Source: Bolinopsis microptera (Eukaryota; Ctenophora; Tentaculata; Lobata; Bolinopsidae). Taken from it: DNA of 64,000 nt. Positions 33,181 to 45,400 of the stretch are shown here, one piece after another. The notes under the pieces were generated by a model. It saw only the letters and a list, made by a program, of their open reading frames with translations, did not search any database and was not told the origin of the DNA. Made by a program: the position numbers and the translations under genes. Location of the stretch: assembly GCF_026151205.1 (NCBI RefSeq), contig NC_087078.1, positions 1,030,175 to 1,094,174 of the forward strand. Direction: 5' to 3'. Positions within the stretch are counted from its first letter, which is position 1, and each line of letters opens with the position of its first letter.

Positions 33181-33514
33181 AACTTTGCTACAAACATTAA
33201 AATTCATTACATGTCATTTGGAAATATATTATGTTATTCCTTTGACTTTTACCGGTTACCCAGTATTATAATGCCCTCAGGGACGTTATATGTGATAATG
33301 TGTCATGAGGGTGAAAAGTGATAACGCTAAATTTTTCTCAGGGAGCATTATCAAAACAGGTATAGGAACAGCGAGAGACCACTTTCATTTCTCGTAATAC
33401 ATTTCCGGCTCCACAGTTAATTAGTTTCAAAACAAATAACACTGGCGTTCTATATATTAGACACTATATTGTATCATGCGCACGTATCACATTACACCCC
33501 TTCCAATCGGACAG

Positions 33515-33640
33515 TCGGGCATTATAACTGATAATACTCTCTCACTCTATCAGGCCGCGCAAACCCCCTCACTACGTTCGGGTGTTATCATGCGCGGCCC
33601 TCAGAGTGAGAGAGCATTATTGCGTTATATTAAGTATTTT
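33515..33640. mobile_element. foldback hairpin element
   Basis: Outer arms ACTCTCTCACTCT and AGAGTGAGAGAG, inner arms GGCCGCGCA and TGCGCGGCC. The related motif CCCTCAGGGA/CTCAGGGAGCATTATCA at 33275-33360 suggests neighbouring fragments. Confidence 0.55.
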
Positions 33641-33718
33641 ACTGTCATAAATTAAATACAACTTGCCGATTATATATATATATTATTTTTTCAGAAATAA
33701 ATAAAATACATAATATTA

Positions 33719-33968
33719 CTGAGCGGCGCTTAGCTTGTCATTCCGCCGAATCTTTATTGTTTATTTGGCGGAATTATTCTATCTATTTATGTTCGTTTAT
33801 TGTTTATGAACATAATAGCCTGAGGTCCCCAGGCCAGGTAATTTTGTACTGGGCCGCACATCGATTGTACATTTACAACCTACCTTACTGGGCCGCGCTC
33901 AGCCTGTCATTCCGCCAAATCTTTATGAACATAATAGCATGGGGTCCCCAGGTAAATCATCTACCTGA
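33719..33968. repeat. two direct copies of an ~80-120-bp dispersed repeat
   Basis: CTTGTCATTCCGCCGAATCTTTAT, ATGAACATAATAGC and GGTCCCCAGG recur at 33733-33840 and 33905-33955. A minus-strand relative is at 7079-7135. Confidence 0.6.
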
Positions 33969-33989
33969 CTGATGACACCAGCAACCAGT

Positions 33990-35358
33990 CGTTCGCGTTT
34001 TAAATTTACTAATACCATGCCAACACTTGATAGAGTTTGTAAGAAGTTGTTGAATTAATTTAGTGGGTTTAGCATTAAAATCGAATGCATGATGCAAAGC
34101 TAGGATATATAGCGCGCGTCCGCGCGGATCAGATTACAGTGAAGTTAAGGTTGTCGATAGAAAACTTTATTCGTTAGTTTGCTATTCGCGCGCTACTGAG
34201 TTGGTTTTGTTCACGCAGTATGGCCTCTTCAAGTCGAGTGATGACCATTTACAATAAATTTACAGCTCTCTGTTCAGGCGACTACTTGAAGTGGAACCGG
34301 ATAACACGATGCCAGATGACGTCATGAACACCGTGACCACCTGCCAACTCAGGCCGTCAATTCAACCCAGCCCTCATCCCAGAAATGACATAAACCTGTC
34401 GAACCACCAAATAATACTACTTGGCAGACCACTTTATGACAGATCACTCAATCACAATATTAGATTCTACTTTTAATACCACACAGCTATAATCTCGTAG
34501 CATCTTGTAATACTTGTAATACTTGAGCGTATGACAAATTCAGTTGATAAGTTTGACGTCTCATTTACTAATAGAAACGATGTTTTATTGGAAATAAAAA
34601 CGTTGAATAATCACAAATATTCGGATTTTGGTTCATATAATAATTTATATGGGGCAGACGCTCGAAAAAACAGGTTTAGCTGACAACGAAGCATTCAGCT
34701 GACATTGTTAAAACATTGAGTACAAAAACCCACGCAAAAGCACCATAAAACTAAACCTCAGTTTTAGTGAATTAAGATTTCGGTTTGATGATATTTCGCA
34801 GATACCATTCCTTTCAAAGATAAAATGTTTTCCTTCCTAATATAAACTTGCTGTATGAATCATAAATTGTCATAAGGTTTCGGTTCACATCCCAATTATG
34901 TAGTCGCTATCAAAAATAATCAACCAAATAATTTAATAAATAGAGCATCGAATTTAATAATATCACACATCAAGATTGGTTCCTTTTCACAAATAATATG
35001 TACGAACATTTATACATAAAAAACAAGAAACAAAACGTATAAAACGGCCCATAAATACCATGTCCAATTGGTAGCGCAATCTGGCTAGTTTCAAAATAAA
35101 TTAATTCCCTACATCAAGTTATTATTAATTTAATTAATTAAAACTACACCGGATTATGCAAACATCGAAGGCAGCAACAGAACGAATTTTAGCTAAGCTT
35201 TTACTCAAGGAAGTATCCTTCAAAGTTTAAAATGTACATATTTCACCTAGGGTTCCGGATGATTCAATTAATTAACAAATAAACAATTAATTAACTAATC
35301 AATTAACTGATTAATTAATTGAACAATCAGATCATCAATTAACTAATAGATCAGCTGA
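33990..35358. other. AT-rich intergenic stretch
   Basis: No supported gene. It contains short TTAATTAA-rich runs (about 35110-35340). Confidence 0.4.
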
Positions 35359-35399
35359 TTAACTAGGTCCAAGACTCTCGATCATGTGGACCCATTCCT

Positions 35400-38300
35400 T
35401 CATATCTTCTCTGAGTTAGCTTGTAAGTAATGTTCTCTGTTATCGTCAGTAGTGATAACGATCACGTGCTTCCCATACGACCTGGTTATTTGATTAATTA
35501 GTTAAATATTTATTTAATCAATTAATTGATTAAAAATATGATTACCAGTTTGATTAATCTTAAAAAGGTGTAAATGCTATAAATTCCTTTCTGTGCAGGA
35601 ATCACGATTCAATAGCCTCCATAAAACATAATATGTTGCACTGATAACAGATAATTCATTCGTGAGAAGCATATATAATACTCGGACAACCTAAATTACT
35701 TTTAGTCAAAGAGATCTTTTATCGGATACTAAGTACTCTTCTCGTGGGAGCCAACAATTTGTAAGCTTTTACTCTTTAATGGCTTCAGTAGAGGAAAAGT
35801 AATTGTTTAGAGCCGTGTCACGTGACAAGGTGCCGTTACTAAGTAACCGAGCAGGTCACGTGTGAATTACTTGATGTCACGTGACAGAAAGTGGTGGGAA
35901 AAACTTACTTTTTGCTGTCCATCTGAATATCAATAATAGAGTTTATCGGGATCAATGATTCAACCTGAGAGGTATTCGTAATTAATATTAAGTATTACAT
36001 ACTTGTCAATACTTAGTGACTAGTGACTAGTGAGGTATATGCTTTGTATGCTATCTAGTTATTTACGTTACGCACAATGCTTGTCCACACTTTGTGTGAA
36101 GATACCATGAAACTTCACAATATTCCCCCACCCCTCCCCTATTTGTCAACTTGAGCACTTCACTATGTAAAATTTAAAACTTTCCTCAAAACAAGTGCCT
36201 TTATGTAGTTTTAACAGTTCTATACTATACATTTATCACATGCCTTCTCATGCGATATCAAAACTTTCGCCCACGAGGCTTGCCGAGTTAGCGAAAGTTT
36301 CGATATTTCCCGAGGCTTGCCGAGGGTTATATCGACATTTTCAATCACGAGGCTTGCCGAGTTTTGAAAATGTTGATATCGCATGAGAAGGCATGTGATT
36401 AATGTTTTATCACACTTTCTTTGGAGTCAAATTTGGCCGGGAAAGCAGAATTTGATCAAACGTTAGTTATAAATCTCACCAAAGCAAACTAGACATGTCG
36501 AACTTATTTATGTTTATAATGTCCAAGCTATATATAGCTCTCGATGAGTTAGTATTTCAGATATCGAAGATACAATACGTACAATTAAGATCTCACGTGC
36601 TCATCACATTTATGACACAGTGAATGCTGTATGCCGCGCCCAATTTGCTTTATACAGATAAGTGATACGTAGTGCATTGAATATTAATATATTTATCGAG
36701 CATGGGACTTGTACTTATTGGCGTCTAAAATATTCCGCCACGAGCGCGTTTGATACGTAATTATTATATCCTGCAAATCAATCGATGTTTGGTGATTCTA
36801 ATACTTTATTTCTATTAGATATTTTTGGAGTCATTAAAACTGTATATGTATGATGTATAGAACATCCGTTTAAGCGTTGATTATACATCACAGTCCTTAT
36901 CGTATAATCTGTATCTGCGATAAGGTGAAAGAATTTCCTAGTTCTTGTATTTGAATAGAGCTGTGGGCTATTTATCAGTCCACATTATACACTACACACC
37001 CTAATTTACATGTACAATATCATCGTCCGTATTGATTCTTGATTGTCTGTTATTTCAGAATGATTTAATCAATGCAACTTGTAATCGTTGACTTAGAATT
37101 TTATCGAGTATAGTAGCTACTTAGTTCTTAGTCAGTATTCATCTTTACTTGCCATTATTTGCCATTATCTGCTTCGCTAGAAATCATCTGAACTGGAAAT
37201 TATCAGAACAGTTGCAATAATTAAATGTATCTCTTCAACATTTTAGAACGCAGTACTCCACCAGCCTATAACCACCCTGGTCATGGCCAGGTAGTTCACC
37301 CGTACTGTTACCAATATTGAATTGGTCTAAAGAATGGCAGCACATTAATCATCGGACCTGTTTGCCCTAGTGCCCAGACTGATTTATAACCAGATTAGCT
37401 GATTAAGTTACGTCATTCGTCCCTTGATATATTTAGATAGATAATATATTTTATAGGATGTTTTTATTGCACTTATTTGCACTAACTAAAATTTAAACTG
37501 GTCCTGGGATAGAATTTTCGCTCTTTACTGTACAGAATCTATAAATCTCTTTATCAGTCTGTTTATAGATCAGCCACGAATTTCGCAAGCTAATCTAGGC
37601 GAAACCGGTTTGGAAAAGCCAAGTATAATTTCTGCACAATTTCTATATGGAATATGGCTCAAAGAAGGGATCAGAGGGGGTTAAAATTGAGGTCTGAAAT
37701 GGCTGAAATCTGGCTTTGTTTTGTGTGTTTTCTTCGTTCGAATTAATCAAACATCGTTTAATGTTTACTGTTTTTTGTAAGGGTGACTGTACTCTGTAGT
37801 TTGTTCTGACACTTCCTTTTTAATTTCAAGTAAGCGATTAAGGAAATTAATTATCCTGATTGATTGTATCGCTGACAAGTACCAAAACTTTGTGCAACTT
37901 TCAAGTCTGCTTGTAAACTTTGATCTCGTTTTCAGTAACCTTAAGTCATTTAAAGCTCGTACAAGCCAGGGAGTTTTTACTTAGTTTCATCATCCGAAGC
38001 CTAATTAGACTTTGAACTATGAAGTGCAGTAAAAAAGGAACAGCTTGAAAAAGTTTTACAACAAAAAATTTTATTTCGCTTGACACATCTCAAACGCAAG
38101 GAAATATTTTTAAAACTAATTATAAATACAAATTTTTCCTAATGGTGGAAAGTTTATCTGATCATTGCATTTACGGTCATAGACTACTTCAGGTTGTTGA
38201 TTTAAATCTTTATTTAAATCAGTACCTCACAGTAGTATAACAGTTGTTGAGAGTGGGCTCCTTGTTCCTATGGGAATATCGGGCTCTCTCAGAGCAACTG

Positions 38301-41300
38301 ATTGATATTTCATGCCCCCGGGTGAGAGCCAGTGCTCCCCATCGGGGCATGTAATATCAATTCTGCTTTCCTGCCAAATTTGGCTCGAAAGTGTGATAAT
38401 ATATTATATAGCACGAGGTTGCAGTGTATCCTGTAAACAAACATAAATATTAGTGGAGATCAACACTCTCTCTCTCTCTCCCACAACTCTCTCAATAGTA
38501 ATATTGTTAATAAAACCACTGACATGGTGTGTGTCCGACATGGTGTGTGTCCGACATGGTGTGTGTCCGACATGGTATGTGTCCGACATGGTATGTGTCC
38601 GACATGGTATGTGTCCGACATGGTATGTGTCCGACATGGAGTGTGTCCAACATGGTATGTGTCCGACATGGTATGTGTCCGACATGGTATGTGTCCGACA
38701 TGGTATGTGTCCGACATGGAGTGTGTCCGACATGGTATGTATCCGATATGGCATGTGTCCGACATGGAGTGTGTCCGACATGGTGTATGCCCGCCGCCTG
38801 ACAGGGTGTGCGTCTTTTTACCTGCCCTTGTAGGTACCCCCCTTGACAGGTTTCTTCTTTACAAAGGTACCGACTTATGTAAGGTAACTTTACAAATGTG
38901 GCTTCAGAAATGTGGCTTCTTTCAGCTGGACTACTACTTTACTTTCTGCTTCAGTGCTCAATAGTTTAACACCCAAACCCAGTCTCAGCTACTTTATTAA
39001 ATCTCCTAACAACTTATCTAACAACGGGTTGGTGATTGTTACCTTCAAATCTTATGAAAAGAAAACTACTCGTTTGAAAATGGGCAGTGCATTGAAAGCC
39101 ACAGAAAGGTTACCAAAACGTTTAAAAACCAAACACGATGTGTAGTAAGTAATTAGTACTTACAGTCTCGACTTTGTAGATAGACAGGTTATTGTTGTCC
39201 AGGACTGCCAGCCGACGTTTCCAGGGTCGGATACTCTTTCTTCTGGAGATGCTCTGAGAACTCCGGTTTAGGAAGCCGTACTTGTGAGCCGCATTTCCGG
39301 AGGCTTCTGAAATGCTGGCAAGCGGGGAGGCGGATTGGCAACGGGAGGGAGGACCTGGGTGGGAAAGAGGGGTTATCACACTTCAAACAGGAAACGCTTA
39401 CTAACAATGCCAATAATTATCAGATAACTGTTAAAATAATTAGATAACTGTTAAAATGGACTTTACAAATTTTAAGCTCTGTTGTTGTTGTTTGTAGTCA
39501 TGTTGTCTTTTTAAATAATATTGACATTTTACTAATCAGCTGGTCCGGGGGGGGGGGGGGCCAATGGCATAAAATGGCATAAAATGGCATAAAATGGAGA
39601 CTTTTTCTATGGAGAAAATGGAAAAACCCATGAGTAATTCTCCATTTTCTCCATTTTATGCCATGAATTTTTTCTTCGAAATTTCATCTTTAACACCATT
39701 TAACACCTAAATTGGACATCCTAACATGTTTATTTACGCTTACTAGGGGCGTAACAAGCTTATGAAAGCTCCTAGTAGGGTACTAGATGCTTATACTAGG
39801 TTAGTAGAGGCACACTTCAAGCAAACTCATAATTACTCAAGCCTAGTGTAAAGTCATTTCTACAGGCTACAGCAGGAGTGAGTAATAGGGGAGAGTAATA
39901 GGCACTGAGAAGTGAGACCTACATCCTCGAAAGTCGAAACAAGCTCGCACTGCAAAGGGGAGGCCTGCCTTCCGAGATCGCATTACCAGGGGGAAGCCTC
40001 GAGTCCAAATTTGTGTATCGAGGGGTAGGTGCAGACTTAAACCGAAAAACCAAAAAAATATTTTCGGCTAATAATGAAGAAGGTAGCATGAAACGTGGAG
40101 AAAAGTGGTTTTTAGAAAAACTTTGAAAAATTTTGACTTAGAAAATTTTCGGCCCGAGTCATTCTCGATACGTACCTCTCGTATCGAGAGCTCCCGATTC
40201 CGAGCTCGTGTTGCAAAGGGGAGGCCTGCCTTCCGAGATCGCATTACCAGGGGGAAGCCTCGAGTCCAAAATTGTGTACCGAGGGGTAATTTTCTAAGTC
40301 AAAATTTTTCAAAGTTTTTCTGAAAATACTTTTCTCCACGTTTCATGCTACCCTGTTCATTATTTGTCGAAAATATTTTTTCGGTTTTTCGAAGTCCACA
40401 CCTTCCCCTCGATACACAATTTTGGACTCGAGGTAATGCGATCTCGGAAGGCAGGCCTCCCCTTTGCAACACGAGCTCGGAATCCGGAGCTCTCGATACG
40501 GGAGGTACGTATCGAAAATGACTCGGACCGAAAATTTTCTAAGTCAACATTTTTCAAAGTTTTTCTGAAAACCACTTTTCTCCATGTTTCATGATACTCT
40601 GTTCATTATTGGCCGAAAATATCTTTTTTTTTTTTTTAAATTTTTCTCGAAATTCTAAATTTTTCAGGTTTTCAATGGCATAAAATGGCATAAAATGGCA
40701 TAAAATGGAGACTTTTTCTATGGAGAAAATGGAAAAACCCATGAGTAATTCTCCATTTTCTCCATTTATGCCATTGGCCCCCCCCCCCCCCGCTGGTCCA
40801 ACCAATTTTACGGCTACAATCCTCTAGGGTGAGACATGAGGTTGTTGTTATCAATATTGTACTGAACACTGGACTGAATGAAACATAGAACATACAGTGA
40901 ACATGTTAATCTAAACATTGTACATCAACAAGCTGTACAAACATGTTCTAAACTAATACACTGCGTCTTACTCGAGAATCCTTGAGTAACCATTGAATCA
41001 AATAAAGCAGTGTTATAAATGTGTAAAAACCAGTGCCTTTCAACTTTTCAACATACTCTTAACAAACTACACTTCATACATTCGGACAATCATCCGTTAG
41101 CAATGTAATCAATACATCAGAGCTATCCGCTACCATGGTAACCAATAACTGTGAGATTCAACCGACCTTTGTGGAGGTATTTCTTTAGTTTATCAAAAGT
41201 AACATCCTTGTGGGAGAGGGAGGTACTGAGGTTGAAGTTCTGAGCTTGGAGGGACCTGTTTAGAGATTGTAGTCTGGATAGTTGTTCTGAGAGGTCGTCT

Positions 41301-41914
41301 ATCTTGGAATCTAAACCTGGACAATAAACACGTTAAACATTTTAAATGCTTGTTATTTCAAATTTGATCTAATCATTGGATGATATCCAGATTTCAACAC
41401 AGTGTTGCTGTGACTGGTTTACAATTACGACTTGTCTCAAATTAGGATAATGGATAATCTAGATTTCAAATAGGCAGGCTGGAAGAAAACAGTCTAGCCT
41501 AATTTAATTGCCATTCCAAATATCACATAATATCAGTCTGTGTGTCACACAGCGTTATAATATGTAGACTTTATTATTAGAAACCACTGTATTAGTAACT
41601 ACTGTTATATCAGGGGGGCTAACCTGAAATGGAGGAGACGAGATCGTCGTTCTCACTCTGCAACTGCTCAATCTGAGGGAGATAATACGTCAGTTCTCAG
41701 ACTTTCACAGACTCTCACAGACTCTCACAGACTCTCACAGTTTTCAGAATCTCACAGACTCTTACAGTTCGCAAGTTTGCAAACTCTCACAGACTGGAGA
41801 ATTACCAACCAAACCACAGATCATATACACACACTAAGATTACTGGTTTCAAGTAACGGAGAGTAATCAAATCTAGCAGACAGACGACCAGGAATGTGGT
41901 TGGTTGGGGGGGGT

Positions 41915-41947
<33 letters not shown>

Positions 41948-42422
41948 TGGTTTAGAGAACGGTGTAATCACACACTGCTCGGAAAACATTATCGTCTTGA
42001 AGTTGAGCTTAGAGAACAGCCTTTAAATTACACTATGCAGTAGGATTGCTAAGTAATAGCTCTAGAATGAAACACAAAATAAAAGAGAAAGTGAAAGTGA
42101 AACCTCCTCGTTCTTGTCCAGCATCTGAGTCCTGAGAACAGCCAGATCACTAACAGCCTCTTCCGCACAAACATCCCTCACTATCTGCCTCAATGTTACA
42201 CTCTCTGTCTTTACTGGTATCTTTTGTGAACGTTTAGCAAACAGTCTCGCGCTACTCTTTGTTTTCTTTAGTCTGGAGAAGAAAACAGTTTGATTATTAT
42301 TATTAATGTAATAATAATAGAAGTATGGTTACATTACCATAGCAGATATTATTATTTAAAACAATCTACGCATTCCTGTTCAGACAATTTATAGACCTAA
42401 TCAAAGAAAGTGAAAGTGAAAG

Positions 42423-42467
<45 letters not shown>

Positions 42468-45400
42468 AGCAAGTATTGTTCAGTCTGAACAGGAGAATTG
42501 TAATGACATGTATAACAGTGAGAATACTGCGGTATATTGTTATCATGTCCTATAATTAACCTCTTATTATTACTAGGCTGCACATTCATTAGATCAACAT
42601 AAACTTTCTATTAAATTAAATTTGGATTTGTCTTATAATGTTTTTATACTTAAGAATTCGAGCCCTTTTGAAAGCAGATGAGAATTTATTGAATCCGAAA
42701 TCGAGAACTTTAAAGCGTTATTGTTATATTAATTCATTTAATTCTTTTGAATTTGATCTTGGTCCTTGAGCTTCTCCAACTAGTTGTGATCTTTCAAAAC
42801 CCCACACGCGAGTGCTTAGCAACACGCATAGCAACACGCTTAGCAACACGCTTAGCAACACGCTTAGCAACACGCTTAGCAACACGCTTAGCAACACTCC
42901 ACACGTCCTCTCGTGAGAACGATGTTAATTTTGAGCAGTGTTTATTGTGCCCTTTCTTCCACATATTTCCTTTAATTGTATAACCCTATTGTAGTTGATT
43001 TAATCTGATCTTTGCAAGAGCATTCATTGTCTGGTTGTGGGAACTACCAATAAGTGTGGTGAATATTGCCATTATAGTGATGGTTAGATTACAATACTAT
43101 GATGATAGTACCTTATTTAGCTACTATAATATTATATCAACATGTTTTAGATGTTGATGTAAATAGATTAAGTGAAATAATTCCACCCTTTTCTGGCTTG
43201 TTTACTCTTATTAAGGCAGATATTTGATGAACAGTGTATTTAGATGGATGCGCAGTGTAAAAACCAGATATTGACCAGAGCTGCTGACAGACAATAGAGT
43301 TAGACAACCTGACTGAAATAATCTTACGGAAAACATTTAATGCTTGCAGTTTATGGTTGATAAATTAAGGTTATTAATTTCCAGATGATATTTATTTAGA
43401 GTCACACCGGTAAACGAGTTAATAACGGTAAATGTAAAGTGTTAACAGTAAATCAGCGAAAACTAATCTAAACATTGTTATCTTATCAACATTACACCGT
43501 TATGTGTGTGAAGATAAAGTGATGTATACTTATAGTGATTAGTGGTTGGTATTACAGTGATAAGACTAGACTTCCTAGAGTTATATTTTAATACATGATA
43601 CGAGCCAGATAGTCCACCAAGTCCACCAAGTCCATTGACCGTCTCCAATATAAAGACTGTATTTTCATTATATAATAACCGCGCTGTCTTTATTGACTAT
43701 GTACAAGAGCTACAACTAAAAAACACGTACTGAGAATTTATTGCCACAAAAAGAAGAAGAATGTAGACTGGAAAGTAGACTGGAATGTGGTCTGGAATGT
43801 GGTCTGAAGGGGAAGCCAAGTAAGAAAATAGAGGATCAAGCTAGAGATTAGAAGAGACATATTACCGACAATATCTGTTCACAAGCTCTCACATAGGAGC
43901 TCTATAACAGGAGCTCTATTAGACATTTAGACCGTGGATACAAGTGTCGACAAGGAATCTCTGAAAGATAACGACTCAAAGTACTTAAAGGGGAAGTTGG
44001 TAAATGCTATGCCCTGTTGACGTATCGGCTCCATTACGGAGCTCACTGATTGGCTCTTTAGTCTTTACTTGCCGCCAAAACAAAAACCAGCTTTCTCACT
44101 GTTTCTAAAAGTTTCTACGGAATATTTGGGCTTTACAGCGTACTGAAAGCAAGTAAAAAAGCGCCTGAATTTACAATGAATTAAAGTCTATAAAATAGTA
44201 GTAATAGACCTGCTCAACTTATGATAGTGTGATAATTAAACTATATTAAACAATATTAAACAATATTCAGCATACTTAAAGTTATATTCAAAGTAATAAG
44301 TAGGCAAACTTAGTATACACCCTAACTTAGAACTATTTATAAAAGCAAAATTATATAACAAGACACTTAGCTGTAGGCTGGTGATATCTTGTTATGTACA
44401 ACTTCTAATAAAGTGATAATTTATTGTGCAGATGTCGTGACTCTTTGTAGTGCATCGATACTTGCTTTCTTGGAATACTAGTTTCCCAGCTCATTATTTC
44501 ATATTTGTTTTACATTTTTGTCAACTTTTTATGTAGTATCTATTCGAATCTATTCGAATTCGATTAATTTAAACACTTCTTTTATTCGCCACGGTCATTT
44601 GCAGATGTTTTGTTGATATTTTGTTGATGATGTTTTATAGTGATGATGTCCTGTATTATAGTAATATATACTGTATTATAGTGGGGATGTCCTGTATTAT
44701 AGTAATATATACGACTTAAAGAAAAACGATCTGTTCTATTTTACGTATTACTTTTTAGTATAAATTTGGTTTCCACAAGATTCTGTGACCAGAAATAAAC
44801 GAGGAAAACTCCTCTTTCCGGAATAATATTACTCGCGCTGTCTTTAAGTACATTTAAACTACATACATTGATGGTCGATGTAGGTGATCACTGACGAGTG
44901 ATTGCTAGGGGGTCTTGGCACATTAAACCGGTACAGGTATTAAACCCCCGAAACCGGTGTGCCAAGTCATCTGCTGATGATGTTCACATAACATTATTTC
45001 CTCTCTCCTTTATTCCTTCCGTCTTTTCTTAAACTTACAGTTCAGTTACTTTATTTCACCAGGTCTACCTAAGGATCAATTATTCTTTGGTGGGGTTTCA
45101 CTTCTGGTATTGGCTTCATTCCCGTTCCTTTTCCTTATTCTTTATACTTATTTTTTATATAGTTTAATGAGATTGATTAACCTGAAGGCGTTGTTTAAAA
45201 CATATTATATAATATATTGATTAAGTTTTTTTTAAATAAATAAGTTATTGAGGTTCTTATTAACAATACCCATGGACAATTTAAAATCTTAAATTTAGTT
45301 TTCTCATAACATTTAAACATAATGAAAGATACAAACTATCAAAGTGACAGAAGTAAGATGACACGCTGCTGTGATATTATGTTAATATAGAATTGTAAGA

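Noticed and set aside
38404..38430. Possible terminal exon encoding DTLQPRAI plus stop, with a good acceptor and matching phase after PH exon 39354-39164
   Set aside because: Exon 35964-35909 also matches in phase and gives a complete PH strand order (LIPINSIIDIQ), leading on in phase to 35481; the 38404 exon would cut the PH domain in half. Kept only as a possible alternative end.
40105..40575. Two similar ~70-codon frames on opposite strands (MVFRKTLKN...)
   Set aside because: They are the two arms of an inverted repeat inside the poly-G-ended element, so similarity reflects DNA palindromy, not homologous genes.
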